A DNA stretch of 64,000 nt from Rhodoblastus acidophilus (GTDB lineage Bacteria > Pseudomonadota > Alphaproteobacteria > Rhizobiales > Beijerinckiaceae): the NCBI RefSeq assembly GCF_900187365.1, contig NZ_FYDG01000004.1:1-64000 (forward strand). The letters run 5' to 3'. A model generated the notes under the pieces. The model was not told where the DNA came from and searched no databases. It saw only the letters and a program-made list of their open reading frames with translations. This document shows, piece by piece, positions 11,654 to 25,369 of the stretch. Position numbers and translations under genes: made by a program. Numbering within the stretch: the stretch's first letter is position 1; the number at the start of each line of letters is the position of its first letter.

Positions 11654-12490
11654 ATGATGAAATCCCCCCGTTTCCGGGCGTCGCGTCCGGCGCTGACGCT
11701 GGCTTTCGGCCTGATCGCCGGACTGGCGGCGCGGGCCGACGAGATTCGCAATCCCACCGCCAATTTCGCCGGTCTCGACAAGATCACCGGCCGCATCATT
11801 TCTTTCGACGTCGCCATCGACGAAACGGTGCAGTTCGGCACGCTGCAGATCACGCCGCGCGTCTGCCTGACTCGGCCTCAGACGGAGGCGCCGTTGACCG
11901 AGAGCTTCGTCGAGGTCGATGACGTCGACGGCAAGAGCGAGCGGCGGATTTTTTCCGGCTGGATGTTTTCGGCCAGCCCGGGCCTGCATGGCGTCGAGCA
12001 TCCCGTTTATGACGTGTGGCTGAAGGATTGCCGGGGCGGCAAGGACGTGATCGCCTCGCCGGCGCCGAACGCGGCGCCCAATCTCAACGCGCCGCCGCCG
12101 CCCAATGCGCAGCCCGCGCCGGCGCCCGGCCGCAAACCGCGCATTCTCAAGCCGCAGGAGCCGGAGGAGCCCAAGGTGGACGCGCCGCCGGCCTCCGATA
12201 CCGGCCCGACGCCGCCGGCCGATCCCGCGCAGGGGCCGGTCGAGCTGACGCCGGCTCCGACCGTCGCCGCGCCCTTGCCGCCGCCGGTCGAGGTCGGGAC
12301 GCCGCCCGGCGCCGCGCCGGGCTCGCCGGCCGCCGCTGCGCCTGGAGACCCGACGCAGCCCAAGCCGAAGAAACCGAAAAAGCCGAAGCCGAAACCGCAG
12401 GCGGAGCCCGGCGTCGAGCGGCTGCCCTTGCAGCCGCAGGAGCCACGCCGCGATCGGGATGGCTTTCCCAACATCCGCGACCTGTTCTGA
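11654..12490 (+). CDS. DUF2155 domain protein, secreted, proline-rich tail
   Basis: The 278-residue protein has a basic N-terminus and a hydrophobic signal segment ending near LAARADEI. A DUF2155 domain follows at about 45-135 (DVAIDETVQFGTLQITPRVC, then FSGWMFSASPGLHGVEHPVYDVWLKDC). The rest, about 145-265, is a low-complexity Pro/Ala-rich segment with a KPKKPKKPKPKP stretch, which probably spans the periplasm. Function is unknown. The gene is closely linked to the complex I subunit upstream. The C-terminal VERLPLQPQEPRRD segment reads like a short conserved tail. Confidence 0.82.
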   Translation: MMKSPRFRASRPALTLAFGLIAGLAARADEIRNPTANFAGLDKITGRIISFDVAIDETVQFGTLQITPRVCLTRPQTEAPLTESFVEVDDVDGKSERRIFSGWMFSASPGLHGVEHPVYDVWLKDCRGGKDVIASPAPNAAPNLNAPPPPNAQPAPAPGRKPRILKPQEPEEPKVDAPPASDTGPTPPADPAQGPVELTPAPTVAAPLPPPVEVGTPPGAAPGSPAAAAPGDPTQPKPKKPKKPKPKPQAEPGVERLPLQPQEPRRDRDGFPNIRDLF

Positions 12491-12505
12491 CAAGAACTGC
12501 GTAGC

Positions 12506-13198
12506 TTAGGGGCGGGCGCTGTCGCCGCCCTCCCGTTCCCCGCCGCCGCGCGCCAGTTCGAGAATGGCTTCGGCCGGCGCGTCAGCCGCCAGCGCGGCGA
12601 AATCGGCCGGGATTTGTAGCGCCGCGCGCAGCCGCCTGTGGTAGGCGGCGCGCGGAATCTCCACCGCGCCGAGGCTGGCGAGATGCGGCGTGATGAACTG
12701 GGTGTCGAGCAGGGTGAACCCGCCGCGCCTGAGCCGCGCCACCAGATAGGTCAGGCAGATTTTCGACGCGTCGGTCGCCCGGTGGAACATGCTTTCGCCC
12801 ATGAAGGCGCCACCCAGCGCCACTCCATAAAGCCCGCCAACGAGTTCGTCGCCACGCCAGGCCTCGACGGTGTGGACGAAGCCCGCGTCGAACAAGGCCC
12901 CGTAAAGTTCGGCGATGCGGCGGTTGATCCAGGTTTTCTCCCGGCCCGGCTTGCTCTCGGCGCAACCCGCGAGCACGGCGGCGAAATCCGAATCGACGCG
13001 GATCTCGAACGCGCCCGCACGGATGGTTTTGGCGAGACTTTTCGAGACCTTGAAGCCGTCAAGCGGAAAAACGCCGCGCCGCTGCGGATCGTACCAGGAC
13101 AGAGCCACGTCGTCGGCGTCGTCGGCCATGGGAAACAGCCCCGCCGCATAGGCGCGCAGCAGAACTTCGGGCGTGATCGCGTCGGATTTGGAAGTCAT
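12506..13198 (-). CDS. aat: Leucyl/phenylalanyl-tRNA--protein transferase
   Basis: Aat attaches Leu or Phe from charged tRNA to the N-terminus of proteins ending in Arg or Lys, marking them for ClpAP via ClpS (N-degron pathway). The 230-residue protein shows the family segments [42 protein letters not shown], the [18 protein letters not shown] core and [19 protein letters not shown]. The start at 13198 was chosen because the family begins about 10 residues before the first helix; the upstream open frame has no homology. It runs opposite to the DUF2155 gene and ends 15 nt from it. Confidence 0.95.
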   Translation of the reverse strand: MTSKSDAITPEVLLRAYAAGLFPMADDADDVALSWYDPQRRGVFPLDGFKVSKSLAKTIRAGAFEIRVDSDFAAVLAGCAESKPGREKTWINRRIAELYGALFDAGFVHTVEAWRGDELVGGLYGVALGGAFMGESMFHRATDASKICLTYLVARLRRGGFTLLDTQFITPHLASLGAVEIPRAAYHRRLRAALQIPADFAALAADAPAEAILELARGGGEREGGDSARP

Positions 13199-13245
13199 GG
13201 GTCCGATTGTGGGCGCCCGAGGCCTTCTGCGCAAGCGGCGCCGCG

Positions 13246-13671
13246 TCAGTCGGCCCGGCTGACGTGCCCGTCGAGAAAGATCAGCTTTTCGTTGAGGTCG
13301 ACCCGCCAATAGACATAGGCGTCGGGCGCGCCCCAGGTCCGGCCGCGCCAGCGCGCGCCGAGCACGCTGTCGTCGTTGGCGCAGGGCGTCACTGTTTCAA
13401 ACCCCTCCGCCGTCAAGGTTTCACGCAAAATCTCGCCGGGCGTCCCCAGCGGAAATTTTTCGCGCAAACGCAAGGCGAAGACCGAACTTGGCTGCGGTCC
13501 GCGCTTGCGGCGCGCGTCCTGCTCATAGATCGAGCGCGCCGGACAGGGCGCGCCCGAAAGCCCCTCGGCGGAGAGGCCGGCGATCAGCTCGGGGGCCGGT
13601 CGAACCGGGCGGCTCCAGCCCCACCAGCCGAGAGCGGCGGCGACAAGGATGAGGACGAGCGCCAGCCGCAC
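13246..13671 (-). CDS. Hypothetical membrane-anchored protein
   Basis: This is a 141-residue protein of unrecognised family. It has a GTG start, an N-terminal hydrophobic helix ([18 protein letters not shown]) that could be a signal anchor, and a soluble, probably periplasmic, domain with two cysteines (GAPCPAR and VTPCAND). It starts 3 nt after the accC stop on the same strand and is followed by aat after 47 nt, so it is probably cotranscribed with accBC. No function is suggested by its sequence. Confidence 0.65.
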   Translation of the reverse strand: MRLALVLILVAAALGWWGWSRPVRPAPELIAGLSAEGLSGAPCPARSIYEQDARRKRGPQPSSVFALRLREKFPLGTPGEILRETLTAEGFETVTPCANDDSVLGARWRGRTWGAPDAYVYWRVDLNEKLIFLDGHVSRAD

Positions 13672-13674
13672 GGC

Positions 13675-15036
<1,362 letters not shown>

Positions 15037-15534
15037 TTAGGCGATCACCATCAGCGGCTGGCCATATTCGACGGGCTGGGCGTCTTCGACCAGCAGGGCG
15101 GTGACGGTGCCGCTCTTGTGGGCGACAATGTCGTTGAAGGTTTTCATCGCCTCGACCAGCAGCACCTTCTGGCCCTCGGTCACATGCGCGCCCACCTCGA
15201 TGAAGGGCTTCGAATCCGGGGAGGGGCGAAGATAGACGGTGCCGACCATCGGAGACTTCAGCACGTCGGCGTGGTCATGTTCGGGGGCGGCGGGGGCGGC
15301 GGACGCCGGCGCGGGCGCAGCGGCGGCCGGCGCGGCGGCGACATAGGTCGCGGCCGTGGCGACGGGGGCGGGCGCGTAGGCCTGCCGCGCGACGCGAATG
15401 CGCAGGTCGCCCCGCTCCACCTCGATCTCGCTCAAATCCGTCTCGCTCAGCAGCAAAGCAATTTCGCGGACCAGCCCGGCGTCGATCTCGGAGGAGGTGT
15501 CGCGGGCGGGTTTGGAGGCGGGGGTCTTGGGCAT
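15037..15534 (-). CDS. accB: Acetyl-CoA carboxylase biotin carboxyl carrier protein
   Basis: AccB (165 residues) carries the biotin that shuttles carboxyl groups from AccC to the carboxyltransferase. The biotinyl domain is C-terminal with VEAMKTFND, and Lys131 is the modified residue. An Ala/Pro-rich linker (about 55-85) joins it to an N-terminal domain starting EIDAGLVREIALLLSETDL. The ATG at 15534 is used; another ATG at 15567 would add 11 residues, but it lies inside a tandem repeat and has no Shine-Dalgarno. A 13-bp tandem repeat lies just upstream. Confidence 0.95.
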   Translation of the reverse strand: MPKTPASKPARDTSSEIDAGLVREIALLLSETDLSEIEVERGDLRIRVARQAYAPAPVATAATYVAAAPAAAAPAPASAAPAAPEHDHADVLKSPMVGTVYLRPSPDSKPFIEVGAHVTEGQKVLLVEAMKTFNDIVAHKSGTVTALLVEDAQPVEYGQPLMVIA

Positions 15535-15552
15535 TCTGGCGAGGGCCTCTTG

Positions 15553-15578
15553 ATTTTTAGGGGACATTTTTAGGGGAC
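15553..15578 (-). repeat. 13-bp perfect tandem repeat upstream of accB
   Basis: ATTTTTAGGGGAC occurs twice head to tail (15553-15565 and 15566-15578), read as GTCCCCTAAAAAT on the accB strand. It begins about 19 nt upstream of the accB start codon. It could be a pair of operator half-sites or an mRNA leader element; no protein is implied by the sequence alone. Confidence 0.6.
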
Positions 15579-15637
15579 ACGCGGCGCGACGGCGCATGAA
15601 TCGCGCTTACGCTGTAGAACAAAGGCCGTATAGTCCT

Positions 15638-15651
15638 TTTGGGCGCCCAAA
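15638..15651. promoter_or_regulatory. 14-bp palindrome between accB and tatA
   Basis: TTTGGGCGCCCAAA is a perfect palindrome in the divergent accB/tatA control region, flanked by TCC and GGA that nearly extend the symmetry. It looks like a dimeric regulator site or a cruciform. No gene for a cognate regulator is in the window. Confidence 0.4.
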
Positions 15652-15774
15652 GGAAGGGGCGCGGCTCAAAACGGGCGCGCGACAGATTTGCCCGGCTCGT
15701 TCCCGCCGCCGCCTTGTTTTTGCAAGCGACCGGCACTAGGTTCCTCGGCAAAATTCAATTCGGAGGTCTGCGTC

Positions 15775-16020
15775 ATGGGCGGCTTGTCATTGCCCCATCT
15801 CTTGCTTGCTGCTGTGGTCATTCTCATCCTGTTCGGCGGGAAGGGCAAGATTTCCGAGCTGATGGCGGATGTCGCCAAGGGCATCAAGAGCTTCAAGAAG
15901 GGGCTGAGCGACGACGATTCGGCGCCCAAGCCCGCCGATCCCGCGGCGCCGGCCAAGACGATCGATCATCAGACGCCGGCGCCGATCGACGCGGCTCGCG
16001 ACCCTAACAAGATCGGCTGA
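15775..16020 (+). CDS. tatA: Sec-independent translocase protein TatA
   Basis: TatA (81 residues) polymerises to form the twin-arginine translocation pore for folded proteins. It has a single N-terminal membrane helix ([19 protein letters not shown]), the conserved [11 protein letters not shown] hinge, an amphipathic helix ([14 protein letters not shown]) and a polar, disordered tail. The ATG at 15775 has GGAGG 8 nt upstream. tatB follows 106 nt later. Confidence 0.96.
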   Translation: MGGLSLPHLLLAAVVILILFGGKGKISELMADVAKGIKSFKKGLSDDDSAPKPADPAAPAKTIDHQTPAPIDAARDPNKIG

Positions 16021-16126
16021 AACGCTCGACCTGCGCTGTTCTGTCGCGGGGCGCTGGACGCCTGTTCTCTCCTGCCGGTTCTCCCTTGCGGCGAGACCCG
16101 GCGCCTCACCTTGCTAGAAGGGCGCC

Positions 16127-16537
16127 ATGTTCGATTTCGATGTGGGCAAACTGCTGCTGATCGGCGTGGTGGCCCTGATCTTCATCCCGCCCAAGGACCT
16201 TCCCAGTGCGCTGCGGCAGTTTGGGCGGATGCTGGGCCAGGCGCGGCGCATGGCTTCGGATTTCCGCGCCCAGTTCGACGAAGCCATGCGCGAAGCGGAC
16301 ATGCGCGACCTCAAGGACGAATTTTCCGATCTCAAGCAGAAGGCGTCGATCGAGGGGACCATGAACCGCATCGCCGACATGATCGACCCGGAGAAAGCCA
16401 AGAGCGTCGAGGCCTCGCCGGCGGTCGCGCCGGAGCCGGCCCCCGCGCCGGAGCCGACGCCCATTCTTGAACCTGCGGAAAAACCGATGATCGAAAGCGC
16501 CGAACTGCCGCCGCATCCGACGGAAGCCAAATCATGA
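16127..16537 (+). CDS. tatB: Sec-independent translocase protein TatB
   Basis: TatB (136 residues) forms the twin-arginine signal receptor with TatC. The N-terminal helix MFDFDVGKLLLIGVVALIFI is followed by PPKDLP, the TatB counterpart of the TatA hinge. A long amphipathic and probably coiled helix (about 25-80, LRQFGRMLGQARRMASDF and on) leads to a Pro/Glu-rich tail. It lies between tatA and tatC in the usual order. Confidence 0.96.
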   Translation: MFDFDVGKLLLIGVVALIFIPPKDLPSALRQFGRMLGQARRMASDFRAQFDEAMREADMRDLKDEFSDLKQKASIEGTMNRIADMIDPEKAKSVEASPAVAPEPAPAPEPTPILEPAEKPMIESAELPPHPTEAKS

Positions 16538-16567
16538 CGAAATCCAGCCGATGACGGACTTCAGCGC

Positions 16568-20292
<3,725 letters not shown>

Positions 20293-20296
<4 letters not shown>

Positions 20297-21684
20297 GGCG
20301 GCGCGCCCGCTCGTAAGGGAGACGCCGCGCCGCCGAACAGGGCGCGCGCGAAAAACCCGCCGGCCAGAGCCGCGCAGACGATGGCGCAAGCGGTTGTCGA
20401 GGAACCAAGAGGCAGGCAGGCCGCCAGCGTCAGGCCACAGGCGAGCGCGAGGGCGCGCAAGGAGTCGTGCGCCGCCGTTCCGAGCAGGGGCCGCGCCAGC
20501 TTGAAAGTGACCGCGAGCGCCAGCGCCTCGCCGCAGAGGCGGCCGATCAGCGCCGATTCGACTTGCGGTCGCGCCAGCATCAGCGCGGCGGACAGCAGCA
20601 GCGCGAGCAGGGTCGCGAGGTTGCCCAGCGCCACCAACCGGGTGCGCTGTTCGAGCAGTTGCAGCGAGGTGAAGGGCTCGGCGCGCGCGATGCGCAGCAT
20701 GGCGGCGCCGCTGAGCAGCGCCAGGACTTCGGGCGTCGGGACGAAGCGCGCGCCGAACGCCAGGGCGATGCCGGCATTGGCGCAACCCAGCGCGCCGCAG
20801 GCGTAGAGCGCGCCCAGCGCCGGGGCGGCGCGCGCGATCAGCCGGATCGGCCCGGCGCGGCGCTCCCCGGCGTTGTAAAGCGCGGCCGCCGTCACCGCGC
20901 CCATCAGCCGTTGCGCCAGCGAAACCGGCACCAGCACCGCCAGCATGGCCACAGCATAAAGCCCCAGCGTCTCCGGCCCGAGCAGCGCGCCGACCAGCAC
21001 GCGGTCGCCCTGGGCGGCCACGGCGAGGCCGAGTCCATTGGCCATCAGGGGCGCGCCGAAACGCAGCGCCTTGCGGAAGGCGGGGCCGGCGAGCGTCAGC
21101 CGATACGGCGCGCGGGCGACCAGATGGCTGGCGACGGTCTGCCCCAAAGCCAGGCCGCAAAGCGAGGCCGTCAGCGCGTCATGCCCGCCGCCGAGCGCCA
21201 GGGTCGCGATGAGCGCCAGCAGCGACAGGACCGCGCCGGCCAGTCCCGCGCGCAATTGCGGACCGAAGCGATAGTCGCGCTCGGCCACCCGCGGCGCCAG
21301 ATGCTCGAAACCGCGAATCGCCAGTGGACCCGCCAATGCGGCGAAATCGCCGGCGCCGCCGGGCAGGCCGAACAGAGTGGCGGCGAGCGGGGCCAGCGCG
21401 AGGGCGCCCGCCGCCAGCAGCAGTCCGCGCAATACGAGCAGGCCATGCGCGCCGGCCAGCGCCGCGTCCAAATCCTCGCGCCGCTCCGCATAGACGTAGC
21501 GGTGAACCGCCATGTCGGTGACCTGATCGTAAAGCGCGTAGGCGGTCGCCAGCGCCGAAGCGAAGCCGAGTTCGCCCAGAGGCAGCGCGCGGCTGAGCAG
21601 CAGCATCCGCACAAACGGCACGGCGATCTCCAGCGCGGCGCTGGCGCCGAGCGTCGATCCCTTGCGCAGGGTCTGCCCCTCCAT
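20293..21684 (-). CDS. Wzx-like oligosaccharide flippase
   Basis: The 463-residue protein has about 12 to 14 hydrophobic segments and the N-terminal pattern of the MOP-superfamily flippases (LRKGSTLGASAALEIAVPFV, then ARG-rich loops). It probably flips the undecaprenyl-linked repeat unit across the inner membrane. Key sequence signatures are weak in this family, so the call rests on topology, length and position beside the polymerase. It is translationally coupled to the polymerase gene. Confidence 0.82.
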
Positions 21685-21695
21685 ATCCGCCGCTC

Positions 21696-23141
21696 CTATG
21701 GCGCGCGGCGGACATAGGCGCCGGGGTCGACCGGCGCCACGCGCAGGCGGCCGTCGGCGTCGCGCTCCGGCGCGCCCTCTGCCGCGCCCGGCGGCGGGGC
21801 GGCGGCGAGATGCAGATCGACCAAGCCCGAGGCGGGGGCGAAGCGCCGGAACAGCGGCGCCAGCGGCGCGACGTTGTTGCCGCCGTCCGCCACCCGCGCC
21901 TGTTTCTGAACGCGGATCGGCTTGGCCGTCACATTGTGGTCGAGCGCGACATCAGCGTTTTCGATCACTATGGCGGTCGCGATATTGTTGCGCGCGATGG
22001 CCTCGCCGCGCACGGAATGATCGGCGGAATCGTGGATCATGATCCAGCTGTCCCGGCCGGGCCGGGTCGCCGCCAGCGTATTGTTGATCACCTTGGCGCC
22101 GCGCACGCCATAGAGCGCGATTCCGTGCCAGGCGTTGGTGGCGATGGCGTTATTCTGGACGGTGACGCCCTCCCACCGGTCGGTGAAGATGGACACGCCC
22201 TGCATCTCGTTATCCTCGGCCGGATTGAGATTGACGATCACATTGCCGTCGATGAGAATGTCGCGGTTGGTCGCGCCGTGCAGCGCCCAGCCCTGGATCG
22301 CATCGGGGTGCAGCGGTTCGGCCGGAGTATGGCGGCTGGCGGAAATATGATTGCGCCGGATGGTCACGCCGCTGGCGTGGAAATCGACGGCGTCATTGCC
22401 GAAGTCGTGGATGACATTGTCTTCGACCAGCGATTCGTCGCCGCCGACGTCCAGGGCGTTGCGCAGGTTGAAAAATTCGTTGCCTCGAAACAGCGCGCAG
22501 CGCGCCTGCGACACCAGCCCGTAATTTTTCGGCCGGGCCACCCAGTCCTCGGGGCGCCAGTCGGTGACGGTCTCGGCGGCGAAAAAGCGATTGGCGATGA
22601 AGGCGATATGGTCGCTGGGGCCGAGCGAGGCGTGCGAATCGGCCTCGACAATGGCGTTGGCCGGCCCGCTCTCGCCCGATCCCGCGGAAAAGGTCAGCCC
22701 GCGCAGCAGCCAATGCGAGGCGCCGGCGATCCACAGGCTGTGCAGCACGGGCGCCTGTCCCGGCGCGGCGGCGATGGAAATGAAGCGGTCGTTGACATAG
22801 CCGATCAGCTTGACGTCGCCATAAGCGCCGTTCGCCAGTTCGATGACGTCGCCGCCATGGATAGGGCCGTTCGCGGCCGGCTCCATGGCGAAGCCGCCGT
22901 CGGGCCGCCGCTTCAGGCGCGGCGCGGCGATCAGGCCGCGCGCGGGGTCGAGAACCTGGGCAAGGCTGCGCCACGGGCGTTGCGCCGACCCGTCGCCGTC
23001 GTCGGCGCCGCGCGCGGGATCGACATGGAACACCCGCCCGGTTTGCGCCGCCGGCGCATCGCAGACGGCCCATGCGGGAGCCCCGAGGAGCGTGGTCGCC
23101 GCCAACCAAAGAAGGACGAAGGCGGGAACCGTCCGTCTCAT
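21696..23141 (-). CDS. Secreted right-handed parallel beta-helix protein
   Basis: The 481-residue protein has a signal peptide ([20 protein letters not shown], cleaved near AWA). Repeated short turns such as [31 protein letters not shown] and [20 protein letters not shown] are typical of pectate-lyase-like parallel beta-helices. Members of this fold in polysaccharide loci are lyases, epimerases or hydrolases acting in the periplasm. The active site is not obvious. The gene overlaps the acetyltransferase upstream by 4 nt and lies 11 nt before the flippase gene, so it is in the operon. Confidence 0.8.
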   Translation of the reverse strand: MRRTVPAFVLLWLAATTLLGAPAWAVCDAPAAQTGRVFHVDPARGADDGDGSAQRPWRSLAQVLDPARGLIAAPRLKRRPDGGFAMEPAANGPIHGGDVIELANGAYGDVKLIGYVNDRFISIAAAPGQAPVLHSLWIAGASHWLLRGLTFSAGSGESGPANAIVEADSHASLGPSDHIAFIANRFFAAETVTDWRPEDWVARPKNYGLVSQARCALFRGNEFFNLRNALDVGGDESLVEDNVIHDFGNDAVDFHASGVTIRRNHISASRHTPAEPLHPDAIQGWALHGATNRDILIDGNVIVNLNPAEDNEMQGVSIFTDRWEGVTVQNNAIATNAWHGIALYGVRGAKVINNTLAATRPGRDSWIMIHDSADHSVRGEAIARNNIATAIVIENADVALDHNVTAKPIRVQKQARVADGGNNVAPLAPLFRRFAPASGLVDLHLAAAPPPGAAEGAPERDADGRLRVAPVDPGAYVRRAP

Positions 23142-23680
23142 GGTCGCGCGTCCGCGTCGGGCTGACGCTCCCGCGCCAGCGCGGTCGCATAGGCGTCGGC
23201 GAGAATGCCCCATTTTCGGGTGACCACGCCCGAACGCAGAATTTGCGCGGGATTGCCAGCGACGATGCAGCCTGCCGGCACATCTTTCGTCACCACCGCG
23301 CCGGCGCCGACGACGCAGCCGTCGCCGATCCGCACGCCCGCCATCACAATGGCCCGGGCGCCGATGAAACAATGGCGGCCGATATAGGTGTCGGCGTGGA
23401 AATGACGCGAGAGGTCATGCGAGAAGACCACCGCGTCGAACGCGATCAGCGTTCCCTCGCCAATATGGACGCCACGCGGGTTGGTGTGATCGAGCTGAGC
23501 GCGCAGCGAAATCAGGCAGTCGCGGCCAATATCCATGCCGGCGCGGCGCAGCAGGCCCAACCGGGCCGCAATCACCGCGCGGCGCAACGCCAGCGCCAGT
23601 CTTTTCAAAGGCGAGGGCGGGACGCCATTGCGGCGCGCCGCCGGCGCGCGCTCCAGCGCATGGCTTTCGAGGCTCACCAA
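23138..23680 (-). CDS. Left-handed beta-helix (hexapeptide) acetyltransferase
   Basis: The 180-residue protein shows hexapeptide repeats of the LbH acyltransferase fold, for example [48 protein letters not shown] and [17 protein letters not shown]. The C-terminal [16 protein letters not shown] is the usual closing segment. It most resembles WcaF-type colanic acid O-acetyltransferases, so it probably acetylates a sugar in the polymer. It is coupled by a 4-nt overlap to the beta-helix gene. Confidence 0.85.
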   Translation of the reverse strand: MVSLESHALERAPAARRNGVPPSPLKRLALALRRAVIAARLGLLRRAGMDIGRDCLISLRAQLDHTNPRGVHIGEGTLIAFDAVVFSHDLSRHFHADTYIGRHCFIGARAIVMAGVRIGDGCVVGAGAVVTKDVPAGCIVAGNPAQILRSGVVTRKWGILADAYATALARERQPDADARP

Positions 23681-23698
23681 GACGTCATTCCTCTCCCC

Positions 23699-24430
23699 TC
23701 AGACCGCATTGCGCCCGCCCACCACCGCCGCCAAGGTGCGCAGCAGGATCGACAGGTCGAGCGCCAGGCTCCAGTGCCGCACGTACCAGAGGTCCAAATC
23801 GACCCTGCGGCGGATTTGCTCGACCGTGTGCGTCGGCCCGCGCGCGCCGTGAATTTGCGCCCAGCCGGTCAGGCCGGCCTTCACCTGCTGGCGCAGGGCG
23901 TAGTTTTCGACGCAGGCGGCGAAATCCCGGTCATGTTTCACCGCATGCGGCCTTGGCCCAACCAGCGACATGTCGCCGCGCAGCACGTTGACCAGTTGCG
24001 GCAGTTCGTCGAGGCTGGTTCGGCGCAACAGCGCGCCGATCCGGGTGACCCGCGGATCGCGGGCGCGCGCCTGCTCGACCGCCGCGCCGTCCTCGGCCAC
24101 AGACATGGTGCGGAATTTCACGATGCGGAACGGCCGGCCGTTCAGACCGCCGCGCGTTTGCCGGAACAGCGCCGGCCCCGGGCTGTCCAGCCGGATCGCC
24201 AGGGCGATCGCCGCCATCAGCGGGGCCAGAAGGGTCAACGCCATCGCGGCGACGCACAGGTCGAGGCCGCGCTTGGCCGCGCGCTTCCATGCGCTGAACG
24301 CCTCGCGCCGGATCGCCGGCGGTTCGCGGCCGGCGACGGGCAGGCGCCGCGCCGCGCGCCCATTGACGCGGAGGGCCAGGCGGCCCGGCGTCGCGCGCGA
24401 TCTCAGAACAGTCCCGGACATGTCGCTCAC
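23699..24430 (-). CDS. Polyprenyl-phosphate sugar-1-phosphate transferase (priming)
   Basis: The 243-residue protein matches the bacterial sugar transferase (PglC/WcaJ C-terminal) family. Segments are KRGLDLCVAAMALTLLAPLM (the membrane hairpin), PFRIVKFRTMSV, TSLDELPQLVNVLRGDMSLV and VGPRP. It adds the first sugar-phosphate to undecaprenyl phosphate to start repeat-unit assembly. The start is GTG at 24430, favoured over ATG at 24421 because GGAG lies 6 nt before the GTG and 15 nt before the ATG. It is the first gene of the minus-strand EPS half, divergent from the CpsD-like gene. Confidence 0.92.
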   Translation of the reverse strand: MSDMSGTVLRSRATPGRLALRVNGRAARRLPVAGREPPAIRREAFSAWKRAAKRGLDLCVAAMALTLLAPLMAAIALAIRLDSPGPALFRQTRGGLNGRPFRIVKFRTMSVAEDGAAVEQARARDPRVTRIGALLRRTSLDELPQLVNVLRGDMSLVGPRPHAVKHDRDFAACVENYALRQQVKAGLTGWAQIHGARGPTHTVEQIRRRVDLDLWYVRHWSLALDLSILLRTLAAVVGGRNAV

Positions 24431-24625
24431 GGCTTGCTCCAGGTTAGGCTCGACTCGGTTCGGCTACTCGACGCTATTCGCAATTCATCCGTGCGCCCGC
24501 AGTGGCGCACACAAGGTTGTTATTTGAAGCTAGTTCAACCTTCCGTTGCGAATTGTTGCATTTGTTCCACTCCGGCACAGACCAAGCGGATAAATTGCTG
24601 ATACTCATCAACGGAAAGGCGCGTC
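24431..24625. promoter_or_regulatory. Divergent EPS control region with nested dyads
   Basis: These 195 nt drive the priming transferase leftward and the CpsD-like gene rightward. They are less GC-rich than the genes. Three inverted repeats are visible: ATTCGCAA (24476-24483) with TTGCGAAT (24546-24553), GTGCGCC (24491-24497) with GGCGCAC (24504-24510), and AAGGTTG (24513-24519) with CAACCTT (24536-24542). They may bind a regulator or form RNA structure. Confidence 0.45.
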
Positions 24626-25348
24626 ATGACGGAGGTGCTGGAGTTCGAACCGCGCGGCCGAGGCTGGGGCGAGGTCCAGGATTTCGCGCGGGACGAGGAC
24701 GCGCAAAGGTCCGAGTTCGCCGGGCGGTTCTCGCCCCTGCTGGGCATGGTCGAGAGGCCCGTCGGCGGCGCCGCCGAAACCATCCGGTCGATTCGCGCAG
24801 CCTTGATGTCGGCGGGATTCGGGCGCGGCGGGCTGGCGCTTGTGGCGCCGCGCGGCGGGCAGGGGACGACGGTTTTGGCGGCCAATCTGGCGCTGGCCTT
24901 CGCGCAACTGGAGGTCAAGACTTTGCTGGTCGACGCCAATCTGCGCCGGCCGGGTCTCGGCGCCCTGTTCGGCGTTGCGGGGCCGCGCGCGGGGCTGGCC
25001 GAATGTTTGGCGCGGCGCGAGGCCGAACCGCCGCTGGTGCGCGGCCTCGCGCCGCATCTGGCGCTGCTGCCCGCCGGCGCGCCGCCGTCCAACCCTCAGG
25101 ATCTGATCGCCTCCGTCACATTCGCCGGACTGACGGCGCGTTGGGCCGAGGCCTTCGACCTCGTGATTTATGATTCGCCGCCGGCGCTCGAATCCGCCGA
25201 CGCCGCGCTGATCGCGGCGCGCGCGGGCGCGGCGATGATCACAGCGCGGCTCGATTCCGCCCGCTATGACGAGGTGCGCCGGGTCGGCGACGATCTGCGC
25301 GGGAATGGCTGCGTCATCGCGGGGGTGGTCGGCGCCGGCTTCGCCTGA
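24626..25348 (+). CDS. CpsD/CapB-like polysaccharide co-polymerase ATPase, atypical Walker A
   Basis: The 240-residue protein has the P-loop ATPase fold of bacterial tyrosine kinases of the CpsD/EpsG type. Segments are the SPLLGMVERPVGGAAETIRSIR N-terminal region, the Walker A' LLVDANLRRPG and the Walker B VIYDSPPALESAD. The Walker A loop reads PRGGQGTTVLAANLA, with Thr where the catalytic lysine normally sits. There is no tyrosine cluster at the C-terminus. It may therefore regulate Wzz through nucleotide binding without kinase activity (inference). The membrane partner gene is close by on the other strand. Confidence 0.8.
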   Translation: MTEVLEFEPRGRGWGEVQDFARDEDAQRSEFAGRFSPLLGMVERPVGGAAETIRSIRAALMSAGFGRGGLALVAPRGGQGTTVLAANLALAFAQLEVKTLLVDANLRRPGLGALFGVAGPRAGLAECLARREAEPPLVRGLAPHLALLPAGAPPSNPQDLIASVTFAGLTARWAEAFDLVIYDSPPALESADAALIAARAGAAMITARLDSARYDEVRRVGDDLRGNGCVIAGVVGAGFA

Positions 25349-25369
25349 GTTGGTCGAAGCGGACGGCGA

